Shown here: one piece after another, positions 12,401 to 23,187 of the stretch
Layout: every line of letters starts with the position of its first letter
Position numbering within the stretch: position 1 is the first letter of the stretch
Notes under the pieces: model-generated
What the model saw: only the letters and a program-made list of their open reading frames with translations
Database searches by the model: none
Told to the model about the DNA's origin: nothing
NCBI RefSeq assembly: GCF_025602895.1
Contig: NW_026516216.1
Coordinates: forward strand, 620,001 to 684,000
Direction: 5' to 3'
Length of the DNA stretch: 64,000 nt
DNA from: Polychytrium aggregatum
Taxonomy: Eukaryota > Chytridiomycota > Chytridiomycetes > Polychytriales
Made by a program: the position numbers and the translations under genes

Positions 12401-13637
12401 GCTCAATGCAATCAGATCGAGAGAAATCTTCAGAGGTTCCAGGAGTACTACACAGAGCAAGTAGCACGAGACAGCAGTCCCTTCACTTGAGGATGTTGGG
12501 CAGCTCACTAATTCTCAATATCTAACCACGTATACTCGAAATGTATTCACCAGGTCAATCGCAAATCTCCCAGAGTCACTCGAACCTCCTCCAGACAGAG
12601 CTCCAGACCTGTCTGGACTTCGTTTGATGAAAACCTACGTGCATCAGCTCCAACACTTGCCCAGGTGCATCCGATTGTTTGGACCCTTGGTATATCAATG
12701 GCAGTTTGAAATGGAAAGAACCTGTGGTCGCCTGAAGCTCATCGGGCGATCGAAGGTCCATCCAGTGGACAATATGGCCAATCGGCTCGTCCTCCAAAGC
12801 TCTCTGAGCGGTCCAAGCATTGCTCCGAACTTGACCTTGAGAGGAACATCCAGGTTGGGCGAAGACCCTGGGATATGGCCATCCTCCTTTGCAAACAATG
12901 GGCGGGCCTCGAATCAAGATAGCCGCGGAACCTTGTCTGGCCAGCAACAAAAGCTGAAACTACCTTCTGAACAAGTCGCGAAGCTAAAGAGCGCTTATGC
13001 CAGGACGATTTCTGCCAATTCCTCATACGGCTATCGTGAAGCCTTGCAATATGTCCATTCACTTTGGGATCAGAATTCGGACACTTGCTCCAAACACACC
13101 AAGATGGACGCGGGGGAACTACATGTCATATCTCAATCACATCGGATGAGCACGGCACATCATCGGATGAACTCTGTTGTGAAGGTAAGGCATTCGGCAG
13201 CGCGCGATAGCGAAGCCTCATATGAGCTAATGCATTCTGAATCTACAGGTTTGGACCAATATGCCCGATGCATCAGCAAGCAATCACCCATATTCTTCTG
13301 TCCGCTTCTATCAAGTCCAATATTTCATCAGCCACTCCTTTGATGGAGAAACAACAAACTGGGCATACTGTGTGATTCCAAAGATCAACATCAGATATGG
13401 AGATGACAGTTCAGGATACCGCCCATGCAAAGAGTGTGCTACCTTTCACCTCGACAGCATGGAGTCAACGAATCATATCTTTGTCCCAGTCGATACAATC
13501 GTTTCTACTGTCGGATACTTCGAGATGGAAGGCGGTGGGTACAGCTTTGCTGCAATTGGAGAGGCAAAGTCAGGCTGATACTTATATCAACCATTCCAGG
13601 TGGCTTTTATATTATCGAGCAAGATCCTCCGATTTGA
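9466..13637 (+). CDS. Tnp2-type (CACTA/Plavaka-like) transposase, many exons
   Basis: Twelve or so exons from the ATG at 9466 to a stop at 13635-13637. The N-terminus has a Cys-rich block (SICRCRKCSTDSQG). An acidic linker at about 9991-10376 follows. Then come DIPPFYSQLVKVL, CCPNSCMGFD with CTFC, the conserved DVALGLHFDVFNINQ, the block NLPPALRYKKENL with LLTPGPRSPRDFD, a zinc-ribbon-like GHTATKGCRLCE, a PLDLMHVISNI block, and EMERTCGRLKLIGRSKVHPV. This order matches fungal Tnp2/Plavaka elements. Clear introns start at 10507, 11015, 11212, 11450, 11821, 13184 and 13535. The joins near 9890-9990, 10376-10411, 12240-12293 and 12480-12552 are less certain. No internal stop was found inside the clear exons, so the gene may be intact or recently active. 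Terminal inverted repeats were not recognised. Confidence 0.75.
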
Positions 13638-15232
13638 CAAGTCGATGCAAATGTCGCAGGTAGTTGGGCCAAAAAGTGCTTGAGGCCGCTTGATGACGAA
13701 GGGAGTTTGTCCGAACTTGACCCATAGTGACCATATCAGTGTAATGACAGGTCAAGTCGGAAGGTTTGGAATATAAATATCCCCCCGACCACCGCTTCCT
13801 GCCCGCTTCCGTCGTCAGGCTCAAGTCAATACTCCCCTCAGGCCCTCTCTATCCTAACTTCCTCGGCGGGCCCATGAGCCGATCGATGACATAGGTGCCG
13901 TTAAACGCATGCATATTGAGGATGAGCCGCATCATGAATATGTCTCTAATGTTTTTAACTCTAACGCTTCCTCTTTCACTATCTTGAATATGTCTCGAAT
14001 GTAGGAAGCCATCCAAATCCAAGTAAGTCCCTTCATGACGATTGAGTATCATCTGAGAGAGCTCGAAGGCGACGCTTCAACTAACCGCATCGCTCATTCC
14101 CTCCAGATATCCTCGCCCCCATGGGACATTATCTTGATTATTATCATTTCGGGTTTGTTATCACTTGCGTTTTTACTGAACACGGCATATCATACCGCAT
14201 TCTGTTTGCGACTCTGAGGTTAAACTGGCTGGTGGAGCAGTGACCACCGCGGGTTTGACCTAATCCTGGACTAGTTAGAACGGCCGAGGATTGCCCCAGG
14301 AGTTCACGGTGCCGCCCAACGGCGGTCGGAACTGGGGTGTCCGAAAGGCAGTTCTCAGAACGGGTCATGGTGAGGGAGAATGAGGATATGAGAGGTTCGG
14401 GGCCGGGAGAAACCGGGGCGGAGGGGTCCCGGAACGGAGCGGGACGGAGCGGGACGGCAAGCGAATGCCAAATCGGGCCAGAGCACGTGTGGGAAGCAAC
14501 GCTGTTGATTGGCTAGCGAGCAGTCCCAAAATGGCATCGTTCGGACGAGGCTGCACCAGACTGTCGGCACACACGTGACTCATTCTGTGTCTTAATGTGC
14601 CTGCTGACCAGGTCCCGAGCCGAACACAGCCACTGTAGAGGGGTCACGTCCTATTTTTTTCATCGTGTGGAATTGTGAATGCGCCGCGACCCGCAGCGAC
14701 AATGAACAACCGATGCCGCTGGTGGGTGCCCTGCTGTGGATGCCGCTGGTGGAGGAGCTGGATCCGCGATGTTGCCGGCAACGTGCAGCAGGCCACGTTG
14801 AGCGGCTCCCTGGGCCGCAAGGATTGCCTGCCTTGCTGTTACTGCCCGCAGCGATCTGCGCCAATCACCCCTCGGCCGTCACATCGGCAACAGGATCGGT
14901 GTACAGCGCCAGCCACGGGCGCTGTTTGGCCCAGCACATGTCGCCGTGTCCGCGCCCACGAAGCGCGTCCCCAGCAGCGCTGTCCGCGACTGGACCGGTG
15001 CCGTCGCACACGCCCTCGCGCCGAACGCGTCCGCCAGCGCGTTTCACTCAACCGTCGCACCCACAGCGCGACAAGCACCGGCCAGACGCGACCAAGGCAC
15101 AAGGCAGGGGAAAGCGAGGCGGCAGCGAGGGCCGGCCGTGCTGGACTGCCTGTGTTGCTGTGTAGACAGAGAGCCCTCTCGCTGCAGCGGGGACCCACCG
15201 AGAGCGGCCTGACGCCGTCGCTCGGGGGGCCT
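13638..15232. other. Gene-poor region downstream of the Tnp2 gene
   Basis: Contains the presumed right flank of the transposon and GC-rich DNA. A 67-codon minus-strand frame at 13849-14052 has unusually protein-like composition but no recognisable family. Nothing else is supported. Confidence 0.45.
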
Positions 15233-15577
15233 TCACCAGGCGTTCGCGGCCAAGGCCCTTTTCTCCTGCTTTGGCTCCTCCTGGGCTCGCTTGGACTGGC
15301 GTTCTTGGGCATCGCTTGCTTCGTCAACCGCCTTCTCCTCCTCCTCTCCCTCCATCGCGAGCCGTGGTGGTCGCAGCCCGACTCTGTGGATCCGTCCAAA
15401 CCTCCCAGGCGCCTTAGACACATTCGCAGAGCAACCCCGTTCGATCCAATACTGCAGCCATGTCGGGTAAGGATCCCGGCCATGCAGTTTTAATACTCGT
15501 CGTTCACGGACCGTTTTCTTGGAGGAACGGATGTCATTTTTCAGGAGTCGCCGCCCCGTCCTGCCGAGAGCCAGCAT
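15233..15577 (-). CDS. Small basic protein, possibly mitochondrial, function unknown
   Basis: A 114-codon frame. The N-terminus MLALGRTGRRLLKNDIRS is basic and amphipathic, with no early acidic residue except D15, like a mitochondrial presequence. The middle reads VLKLHGRDPYPTWLQYWIE, and the C-terminal 40 residues are a charged Glu/Lys/Gln-rich helix (EGEEEEKAVDEAS...). This layout is common among small mitoribosomal or respiratory assembly proteins, but no family is recognised. The frame is open upstream to 15874; the Met at 15577 was chosen because sequence before it is less coding-like and overlaps the divergent gene. It could still be a chance frame. Confidence 0.4.
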   Translation of the reverse strand: MLALGRTGRRLLKNDIRSSKKTVRERRVLKLHGRDPYPTWLQYWIERGCSANVSKAPGRFGRIHRVGLRPPRLAMEGEEEEKAVDEASDAQERQSKRAQEEPKQEKRALAANAW

Positions 15578-15752
15578 CGCTCCTCCTGGTTTGGCTGCGA
15601 TGCGAGACAGCGGGGCAATCGGCGGCAGGCCTCTCAATGCAGCCAGCAAGTCTGAACCAGATGCCGACTTGTCTCGGCTGCTCTGGGATCTCTGCCACCT
15701 CTCTTGCGTCCGTCGTCCGACTCTGCTCTCCTTGGCCCTCGTCTTCCACGCA

Positions 15753-17953
15753 ATGTGCTCCCTGTTGCTCAGGACGACCGGAATTCCACCCAAACTGATA
15801 CATTCTCTCGATGCGACCGCAGCCCAAAGCAGCACTTGTTCGAGCATCGGTGTCTCGGCACCCAATACATGCATGGCAAACGGAAACTGTGTGTATTGCT
15901 ACGCCGCCACCCCAGGAACGTCGTCAAGCGGCTTCACTGCAGGATGTAACGACATCAACAGCGCCGGGGCGTGCACCAGTCTCCAGTACCGTACGTATCT
16001 ACAGTTACCATGATCTTGGACAGCCGGGCGGGCTGTGGGATTACGGGTTTGCTGTGTTGCCGCCCAATCCGGCCACACCGCTTTTTGAGCCAAGAGTCCG
16101 AGAGCTCGTTCAGCAAGCCGGGGGGGGGCCTCTGGTTGCTAACTAGACTGGTCTCTGTGTCGCTTTGCTTGCCTCAACCATGTGCCATCGGCCCATCGAA
16201 CATATGGCGGACAAACCCGTATGGGCTTGTGGAATCTGCAGTGCCGCCGACTCTGGAGAACGACCCCAAGTCGCTCCAGACCATGTGCTCGGCGGATGGC
16301 TCAAACTGCATCCAGTTCTCCAACAGCACTTCGAGCTGCAGCTTCAACAAGGGATGCCAGAAAGGTAAGCCGTTCGTCCGCTGAGCAGCGAGAGAATCGA
16401 CCGCCACAATGTCAATTTGCCCCCCCCCATTTCTCACACGGTGTCTATGACTTGCTTTCCAGGCCAGGGATCCTGCTACATCTGTGATGCCGTTTGCCAG
16501 AGCACCCTTGCGAACAACAAATGGTGTCAGGGTAGGTGGATGCAACAGTCAAAAGCTTGCCGATGGATAGCTGTTGGATTGATCAGCACACACTCACGTT
16601 TCTCTATCGATCCGCTCTATCGATCCGCTCCATCGACCCAACATACTCCATGCCTTCCGCAACTGCTGTCCTCTTCGCGAAGCTCTTTCGTCTATTGCGC
16701 CGCTCCCGACCACGAGCTCGGTTCAGACAAGCAACTCTCTGCTGACTCTGGTCCTGCCAATCTGCCTCGGAGCCGTCGTCCTCATTGGCGCCATCTTTGG
16801 CTGGATCTACACCAAGCAAACCCGCAAGAGAAACCTGAGCTACAATATGACCAACCGCCGCAAGTCTATCTTGGCCATCCTCCCCTCGTCCCGGGCAGCT
16901 ACGGTCTCTGCTGGTGGCCAGCCGCCGGCGCAACAGCAGTACCGCAAGCGACAGAGCTTCTTTGGCGCTGCTGCTCGACTCTCGGGCTTCCCGCTGCCTC
17001 CCAGCGACGCTGTTGTCAAGCCCGACAACGATATCCAGCGCACCGATAGCCAGCGCATGCGAGGTCCTCGTGATGCCGCCTTCCGATCCTATGCCAGCAT
17101 TGTCAGTGACATCAACGAAACCCCCGAGCCGCCTGCGTCTCGTCGGGGCAAGGCAAAGCCGCTGCCCAACCGCCCGATCTCGCAGCTCTTTGGCGACAAG
17201 GGCCGCCGTCTCTCGTTCCTCGCCAGCGCCAAGACCAAGCCCACGGACATTGAGATGGCTGAGGAGCCTGTGCCCAAGCTGCCCTCCCTGGCGCGCAAGC
17301 ACAACGAACAGCTCTCCAAGATCACCGAGGAGACAGAGCAGCCCGAGCCCGTGGACATCTTCTCGGACAAGCACTCAATCGAACCCGAGGGAAGCCCCTT
17401 TGCGGACACCCACTCGGTCAGCGTTGGAAAGGACAATGTCTTTTCGGACTCGCATGCCGTCAGCGGACAGAAGCTTGCCAAGAAGCCGTCAGTTGCATCG
17501 TACACCTCCCCCTCGCTACCACCCCTGTCGATTAGCACCACCATTACTCTGCCTAGAACCGGCGGCAACTCGAACAGCGACAGCTTTGGCGATTTTCTCA
17601 GTACTGTGGGTGAGGAGGCTCCTCCGCCTATGCCCGCTATGCCCACGGTACGGCCTGCGCTGAAGCAGACCTCGCAGTCGCAGTTGAAAACCACTACCCA
17701 GACGACCAAGGCCACCCACCAACCGGTGCAGCCGCTCCTGACGACCGCCAACATGAAGGTCACGGTGCCGACGGCCAAGTCTACCCATGACGACACTGGG
17801 TCCGTTGTCTCCAGCGTCTCGCGCCGGTCGATCGTCTCCAGCTCAAATATTGTGGTTGCCTCGGGAAACAACAGCTCGCTCTCGCGCAAGACCTCTGTTC
17901 CTTCGACCAAGATCATGGTCGTCTCTGCTGAGAAGCCCGAACGGGACTCTTGA
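15753..17953 (+). CDS. Single-pass membrane protein with Cys-rich ectodomain
   Basis: A hydrophobic stretch (LLSLALVFHAMCSLLL) precedes a Cys-rich region: SSTCSSIG, NTCMANGNCVYCYA, GCNDINSAGACTS. Further exons carry NPYGLVES..MCSADGSNC..CSFNKGCQKG and GQGSCYICDAVCQST..WCQ. A membrane span follows (LLTLVLPICLGAVVLIGAIFGWIY), then a basic stop-transfer KQTRKRN and a long Ser/Thr/Pro-rich tail (16847-17953). Resolved introns: the one before 16463, and 16532-16682 (phase checked: WCQ, then ALSS). The donor at 15991 (GTACGT) is clear but its acceptor is not. The start is uncertain: the frame is open from 15519 and the signal core lies partly upstream of the Met at 15753. Topology predicted: ectodomain outside, disordered tail in the cytosol. 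No family or function is recognised; a cell-wall sensor or receptor-like role is only a guess. Confidence 0.6.
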
Positions 17954-18635
17954 ACGGGCATCGTGGCATGAGATGTGCGACCTTTGTCTACCTCCCCTCT
18001 ACTTGCTTCACTCCCCCCCCCTCGCTCTGCTTGCCCATGTTCCTGGGCCCACAACTGGCCTGTTTTTGTTATTATTCTGTTTGTTCGTTTTGTTTAGGGC
18101 TTCGAAATTGTTTTGAACTGAGCCGTTGGCAGTCACACCGAGGAGTCATGGTCCGAGACACTGCCCCAGACTCCCTCCCCCTCCCTTCCACAGCCGTGGC
18201 GGCGGTTGTCTCTCTGGTGCCAAGAGCCTGCTCCCAACACGGATTGTCTGACGACCATAACAATGAAACGGGGACACCTTGCGCTTGTTGTTTTTATTTT
18301 TGAATTGAAATACACATACATCGATCATCCACATTAGCCGTCTGTCCCGTGGAAGCAGGAGGCCAGGGGGACAGAGATATGGCAATGCTTGTGGATTGGC
18401 ACGGAGTGGACATGGAGAGCAAGCCATGGGTTTTGGAGAGCGAGCCATCTCCGCCATGAGCCGAGCGCGCCCCCGGTCTTGGGCGGCTGGTGGCTGTTGC
18501 TCGCCGGGGTGCCTTGGATCCTGCCTGCACCTTCCCCGTTGGGTGTCCATCTTCTGTCGACCGATCTATTGGCAGCACCCAACCACGCACGCCCGTCTTC
18601 GCCAGCAGCCTTGCGAGCCTCCCACATCGTCTCCC
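17954..18635. other. Intergenic region
   Basis: 3' flank of the membrane-protein gene and 5' flank of the isomerase gene. No further gene was seen. The upstream frame of the isomerase ORF (from 18396) is probably 5' UTR. Confidence 0.5.
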
Positions 18636-19403
18636 ATGCCCGCTGCACTCCCAAGACCAGCCCGCATCGAATGGTATTTTGACTTCATTTCGCCATACTC
18701 GTACCTGCAGTTCCATGTGCTCAAGCGCAAGGGCCTGTTCCAAGCCGGCACCGGCTGCGAGGTGATCCTGAAGCCCATCGTCTTTGGCGGCTTGCTCGAC
18801 CACTGGAAGCAGCGGGGCCCCGCCGAGATCCCGCCAAAGCGAGTGTGGACCTACCGACTGTGTCAGTGGCTCGCATACGAGCACCAGATTCCCCTGACGA
18901 TGCCAAGCACCCACCCATTCAACTCGCTCCCGCTCCTGCGACTCTGCGTCTTCCTGGGACCCACGCCCGAGACGGTCGAGCGCCTGTTCCAGTTTGTTTG
19001 GCGAGACGGGTATACCCCGACCGAGCCGCAGCATCAGGCTCGCTGGGCGGATCTCTTGTGCGAGATGCAGGTGGCCTCGCCCGAGCTGATCCATCAGGAC
19101 TCGGTCAAGATCCGACTCCGGCAGAACTTTGACGACGCCGTTGGACTGCAGCTCTTTGGGGTGCCCTCTGCCGTTGTGCATCACCACCCCGGTCGCAACA
19201 CCAACATCGACGACAAGAGCGACAACAAGAGCGAGGGCAGCGCCGTCGTTCCGCCAAAGGTGTTTTTCGGGTTTGATGCCACGACGATGATGCTGGCCTA
19301 TCTCGCCGGCGATTCGTTCTTTGTGGGCCCCGAGAGTCCAGACGACAGCGAGCGACTCGATCGACTGCCGCAGGCGCATCGCAAGGGCGTGGCCAAGCTC
19401 TGA
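18636..19403 (+). CDS. 2-hydroxychromene-2-carboxylate isomerase / DsbA-like (GST kappa) family protein
   Basis: A single-exon, 255-aa protein. It has the family N-terminus IEWYFDFISPYSYLQ (residues 11-25), where Ser19 aligns with the catalytic Ser of NahD-type isomerases. The family-typical PIVFGGLLDHWKQRGPAEI and KRVWTYRLCQWLA segments follow, then the helical insert around THPFNSLPLLRL, a cis-Pro motif GVPSAVV and a VFFGFDATTMM terminal helix. Known members isomerise chromene carboxylates using glutathione in naphthalene breakdown, and fungal relatives may simply be GSH-dependent oxidoreductases. The Met at 18636 was chosen because it directly precedes the domain; the frame upstream to 18396 looks non-coding. 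A 25-residue Asp/Lys/Asn insertion (NTNIDDKSDNKSEG) sits near the C-terminus. Confidence 0.85.
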   Translation: MPAALPRPARIEWYFDFISPYSYLQFHVLKRKGLFQAGTGCEVILKPIVFGGLLDHWKQRGPAEIPPKRVWTYRLCQWLAYEHQIPLTMPSTHPFNSLPLLRLCVFLGPTPETVERLFQFVWRDGYTPTEPQHQARWADLLCEMQVASPELIHQDSVKIRLRQNFDDAVGLQLFGVPSAVVHHHPGRNTNIDDKSDNKSEGSAVVPPKVFFGFDATTMMLAYLAGDSFFVGPESPDDSERLDRLPQAHRKGVAKL

Positions 19404-19924
19404 TGGTGATGGGGGCTTCCCTGTGGGCTCGGGATGTCATGTCTGTCTGTGGCTCTGGGTCTGAGGTCCACTCCAGACCAGGGGGAAAGTCATCTCCTTC
19501 AAAATACAGTCAATCCAACCCGCCCACTCTCATCAGCACACCGAGTGGCAACAGGGCTCGACTCGACTCGATTCGCAGTAATTACGGCGTTTTTATTCCG
19601 GGAAACTTTGGGTGTGAGCCCCTGGGGCTTTCCGGACGAGAGCAGCACCATACATACGAGGAGCGCCGAATAGAACGATAGACAGATAGAAAGACGACGA
19701 CGGGAGGCGGACACAGTCAAAGAAAAAGGACAGAGGAGCATTACGTGATCGGCATTTTCAGCTTATCATAGGAAAACTCAGACATCTACGGAGCAGTCAG
19801 GACGTCGACAGGGTTTGGGTTTTTGGTTTTGGGGCGGGGTTGGGACCGACGACTGTGAGCGGAGGGAGCGCGCACACATCAGGGGGAGGAGTCGGCCCCA
19901 GCCAGCATCATAATCATGATTGCT
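19404..19924. other. Intergenic region between convergent genes
   Basis: 3' flanks of the isomerase-like gene (plus) and the Atg22-like gene (minus). No gene was seen. Confidence 0.6.
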
Positions 19925-21699
19925 TTAGGCGGAAGCCTTGGCCTTGGCCTCGGCGGCCTCAGCCTCCTCGAAGGCAATGACATCGCGCTTGGCCTTCTCG
20001 GGGTTGGTCATCTGAATGATGACAAAGCCAATGAACATGAAGATGGTGGTGGGGATGAAGGCGATCCAGGTGGACTGGGGAGCACCGTTGGTGTTGTTGG
20101 CGGGGACGACGGCGGTGATCAGGGCAGAGATAAGAGGGCCAATGGCGGCAGAGAAACGACCGCAGATACCAAAGACGGAGAAGAAGAGGTAGGCCTTGCT
20201 GGGGGGGATAAGATCGGAGAGGTAGGTGTTCTGGTAAGCCCAGAAGGGAGCCTGGAAGAAGCCGAGGAGGGAGTTCTCGATGTAGAACTCGATGGCGGTC
20301 TTGTAGCCGATGCCGGGGGCCCAGATACCGACGACACCCCAGATGCTGACAAGGAGGGCAACCAAGTTGGTGACCTGGAACATGCGCTTGGTGGGGACCT
20401 TGAAGTGGTTGCCGACCCACCAGAAGACAATGCAACCCAAGACGGAGGTTCCGGCCTGGGCAAAGGTGTACAGGTTGTTGGTGAGGGTGTTGAAGGAGAC
20501 AAAGTTGTTCTGGAGGTTGCCGACGAGGATACCCATGGTGGCGTTGCCATCAGCAAAGAAGAAGAAGCCGATGATGTAGAGCCAGGCCTGGGGGAGACGT
20601 CTCCAGAGCTTGACGGCGTGGCCAAACTCGCGGTAGCCGAGGGCGGCGATGTTGACATCCTTGGGGACGGGGGGACCGGGGCGGGGCTTGTTGAGGACGA
20701 TCCAGGGCAGGGCAAAGACGAGCCAGTAGGAGATCAGGAAGAGCAGAATCCAGTTGTTGGTGACGAGGGAGGTCGGGTCGCCGGCAAGAATGTTGGCGGT
20801 GGGGTTGGCGGCGAAGATGAGACCGAAGGTCAGGACGGCGGGGACAAAGTAGCCGATGTTGGACCAGAGGGTCGAGATCATAGAGATACGGGAGCGCTGG
20901 AAGGCAATCTCGTTGTAGATGGACTCCTCCGAGTCACCACGCTCGATGGCAGCGCGGACTTCGGGCATGGCAGGGGCGAGACGGGGGAACAGGGCAAAGA
21001 AGTAGACAAGGGAGCCGGAGTAGGCGATCTGCTGGACACCCTGGAGGAAGAAGTGGAACCAGACAGTGCTCATGGGGGTGGTGTAGGGAAGGGCTGGCGG
21101 GGCAGATCAGGGTTGGTTAGTTGCGAGGAACCGGAGCAGCGCGACGCGAGGCAACGCATGAGCGACATGCGGCATGCACAATGCAGCATGCAATGTAGCG
21201 AGCAGTGCCAAAGGATGCCAGTGGATGCCATGGACACGCGAGGGGAACAGCAGGCGCACTTACGATCAGCAGAGCTACCGGGGAAACGGTAGAACATGAA
21301 GGCGGCTTGGGCAATCAGAGACAGGAAGGTGAAGAAGATCAAGAGGTTGCGGCCGTACATGGCGTAGTCACCATAACCAGAGATACTGATGAAGATGAAG
21401 GCAGCGAACAGGGAGGTGACGGACTGCTGGATCAGCACAAAGGTGGTGGTAGGCATGCCACCGCCGACGGGCAGGTTGCAGTCGGTGGAGTCGGCGGTAC
21501 AGGCACCACCGCCGTTGGAGGGCGAGCGACGGGCATCGTTCTGGTAGAGCTGGACGATGGAGGCGATCCAGCCGTTCTGGACACCGGCGTCGCCGTTGTA
21601 GAAGAGGTAGTAGGACCAGAGCTCGGCCCTGGAGACAACGGGGTGGTCGGTGTTGATGTGGTCTTCGCTGACGTGGCCTTCGACTTGCTTGGCACCCAT
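19925..21699 (-). CDS. Atg22-family vacuolar amino-acid effluxer (MFS)
   Basis: Two exons, 21699-21264 and 21093-19925, join in phase (GAT-C | CC) to give 534 aa. The N-terminal block RAELWSYYLFYNGDAGVQNG matches the Atg22 ELWGWYxYxxANS region. Multiple hydrophobic spans follow, including TTTFVLIQQSVTSLFAAFIF and WILLFLISYWLVFALPWI, plus the family-typical PPSKAYLFFSVFGICGRFSA and IEFYIENSLLGFFQAPFWAY. Yeast Atg22 exports amino acids from the vacuole after autophagic breakdown. Like other members, this one has an extended loop with Cys pairs (ACTADSTDCNLP). Codon use is strongly biased to C- and G-ending codons, suggesting high expression. A TATA-like element lies about 80 bp upstream of the ATG. 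Confidence 0.88.
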
Positions 21700-21777
21700 G
21701 GTTGCGGGGACGAGGAGGGGGAGGCAGAAGGTGGAAGGAAAGCTGCAAAGGGGGAAGGAGGGGGCATCGGCAGCGCG

Positions 21778-21785
21778 GTTATATA
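21778..21785 (-). promoter_or_regulatory. TATA box of the Atg22-like gene
   Basis: On the minus strand the sequence reads CGCTATATAACC, about 80 bp upstream of the start codon at 21699. The spacing and the TATATAA core fit a core promoter. Confidence 0.5.
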
Positions 21786-22189
21786 GCGAGGGGCGAGGCA
21801 AATTTGACTGGAGCGGCCGGCTGAGGCATTCGCCGGAGCATCGGGGCGGCAGCAAGGGGCGGCCGTGGGGCGATCGGCGGCCTTGCGAGGGCAAACAGCC
21901 GACGCCCAAGCACACACATGCCCAAAGGCGATGTACTCGCCCCTTCTTTGCGCCGCGACCGCGGCCGTCAGGCGGGCGGGCTTCGGCTTGTGCGCAGGCC
22001 GCGTGAGGGGTGGGGGCGGGCGGCAGCGACAGTGTCCGCTGTGTGTGCGCAGTGCGGCGGGCCCGCGCCTGAGAGGCATCCCCGCAAAATATTTGGTGCA
22101 CACACGCGACACCGTTGTGCGACGGCTGGGCCGGCCGCGTCGAGGCGATCGGCGAGCGCGACGCGCACAGAGACGCCGGCGCGCACGGG

Positions 22190-22250
22190 CAAGCAAGGGC
22201 AAGCAAAGGCAAGCAAGGGCCAGCAAGGGCAAGCAAAGGCAAGCAAGGGC
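22190..22250. repeat. Repeat of GGCAAGCAA-like units
   Basis: About six variants of ggcaagcaa/ggccagcaa in tandem in the upstream region of the Atg22-like gene. Confidence 0.75.
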
Positions 22251-23136
22251 AGGAGCAAGCACACACACAACCACATGCCGCACAAGCCAGCACAAGCAAG
22301 CACAAGCACATGCTGCACTCGGACTGTACAGAACACACCGGCGCGCCAGTGACACACGGTGAAGCATCTTCTGTCGGCTGAGCGCCGTCACACGCAAAAG
22401 GAAAAGGCTTGCTCGGCGGATGACACAGCACAGCTCGACAGAACACAGGCAACAGCAGTCAACAGGGACTGCAGCTCACCGACGAAATACACCGACAGTA
22501 CACACCAACAAGCACACCGACAATCCACATCGACAGCACACATCGACAAAACACACCAGCACAGCACGGCCCCCGCCTCACACAGCCGCCAGAGGGACAA
22601 ACAAAGAGGAAAGGCCGCCGCACAGCACCACTTTCTTGCCCGCCACGCAGCCCACCGCCGTCGCACCGTCTTGTTTTCGTGTGTTGCCCCCCATGCTTGC
22701 TCTTGTCGGCTGTGTCACCGAAGCCACGGCGCCATGGGCCCCTGTCCCCGCCGCCTTGCTGTGGCTGGCTGTCCACTCCCGCGCAGCCGTCTGGCTTGCC
22801 TGCCATGTCGCGCCCTGCCGGTCTTGTGAGTGGTTCCCTCCCTGGCGCTGGCGCGGGCTGTCAGGCGAGCCGGTCATGTGTGCGACGGGATCGGGCGACC
22901 TCAGCTGCATTGTCGCTGCCCCTGTGGGCCCCTGTGCATTCCTGTGCGAGGCGTCGGCTCTCTGTCCTTGCCTCTTGTTGTTTCTGTGCTTCCAAAACAC
23001 CAGCACAAGAGGCTCAGCCGCGGACCAATCAGCAGCGTGCTCAGGATCAAAGGGCCAGCCAACCACGGCAGCCCCAGTCGAGCCGAAGCCAGCTCGCGTG
23101 CTTCGGCTCGGCATCCGGTCCATGCTCCTGTCAGCA

Positions 23137-23187
23137 TCCTGGTTGGCATCCTGGTTGGCATCCTGGTTGGCATCCTGGTTGGCATCT
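23137..23187. repeat. Tandem repeat, 12-bp unit TGGTTGGCATCC
   Basis: Four near-perfect copies in gene-free DNA. Confidence 0.85.

Noticed and set aside
14675-15493. 272-codon plus-strand frame rich in Arg, Cys and Trp
   Set aside because: Composition of GC-rich chance coding, no domain, and it overlaps a better minus-strand frame.
19916-21292. 458-codon plus-strand Gly/Asp-rich frame
   Set aside because: It is the antisense shadow of the codon-biased Atg22-like gene.
21070-22452. 460-codon minus frame extending the Atg22 exon 1 upstream
   Set aside because: Sequence before the Met at 21699 is low-complexity, lies across a TATA-like element, and the Atg22 N-terminus is already complete.
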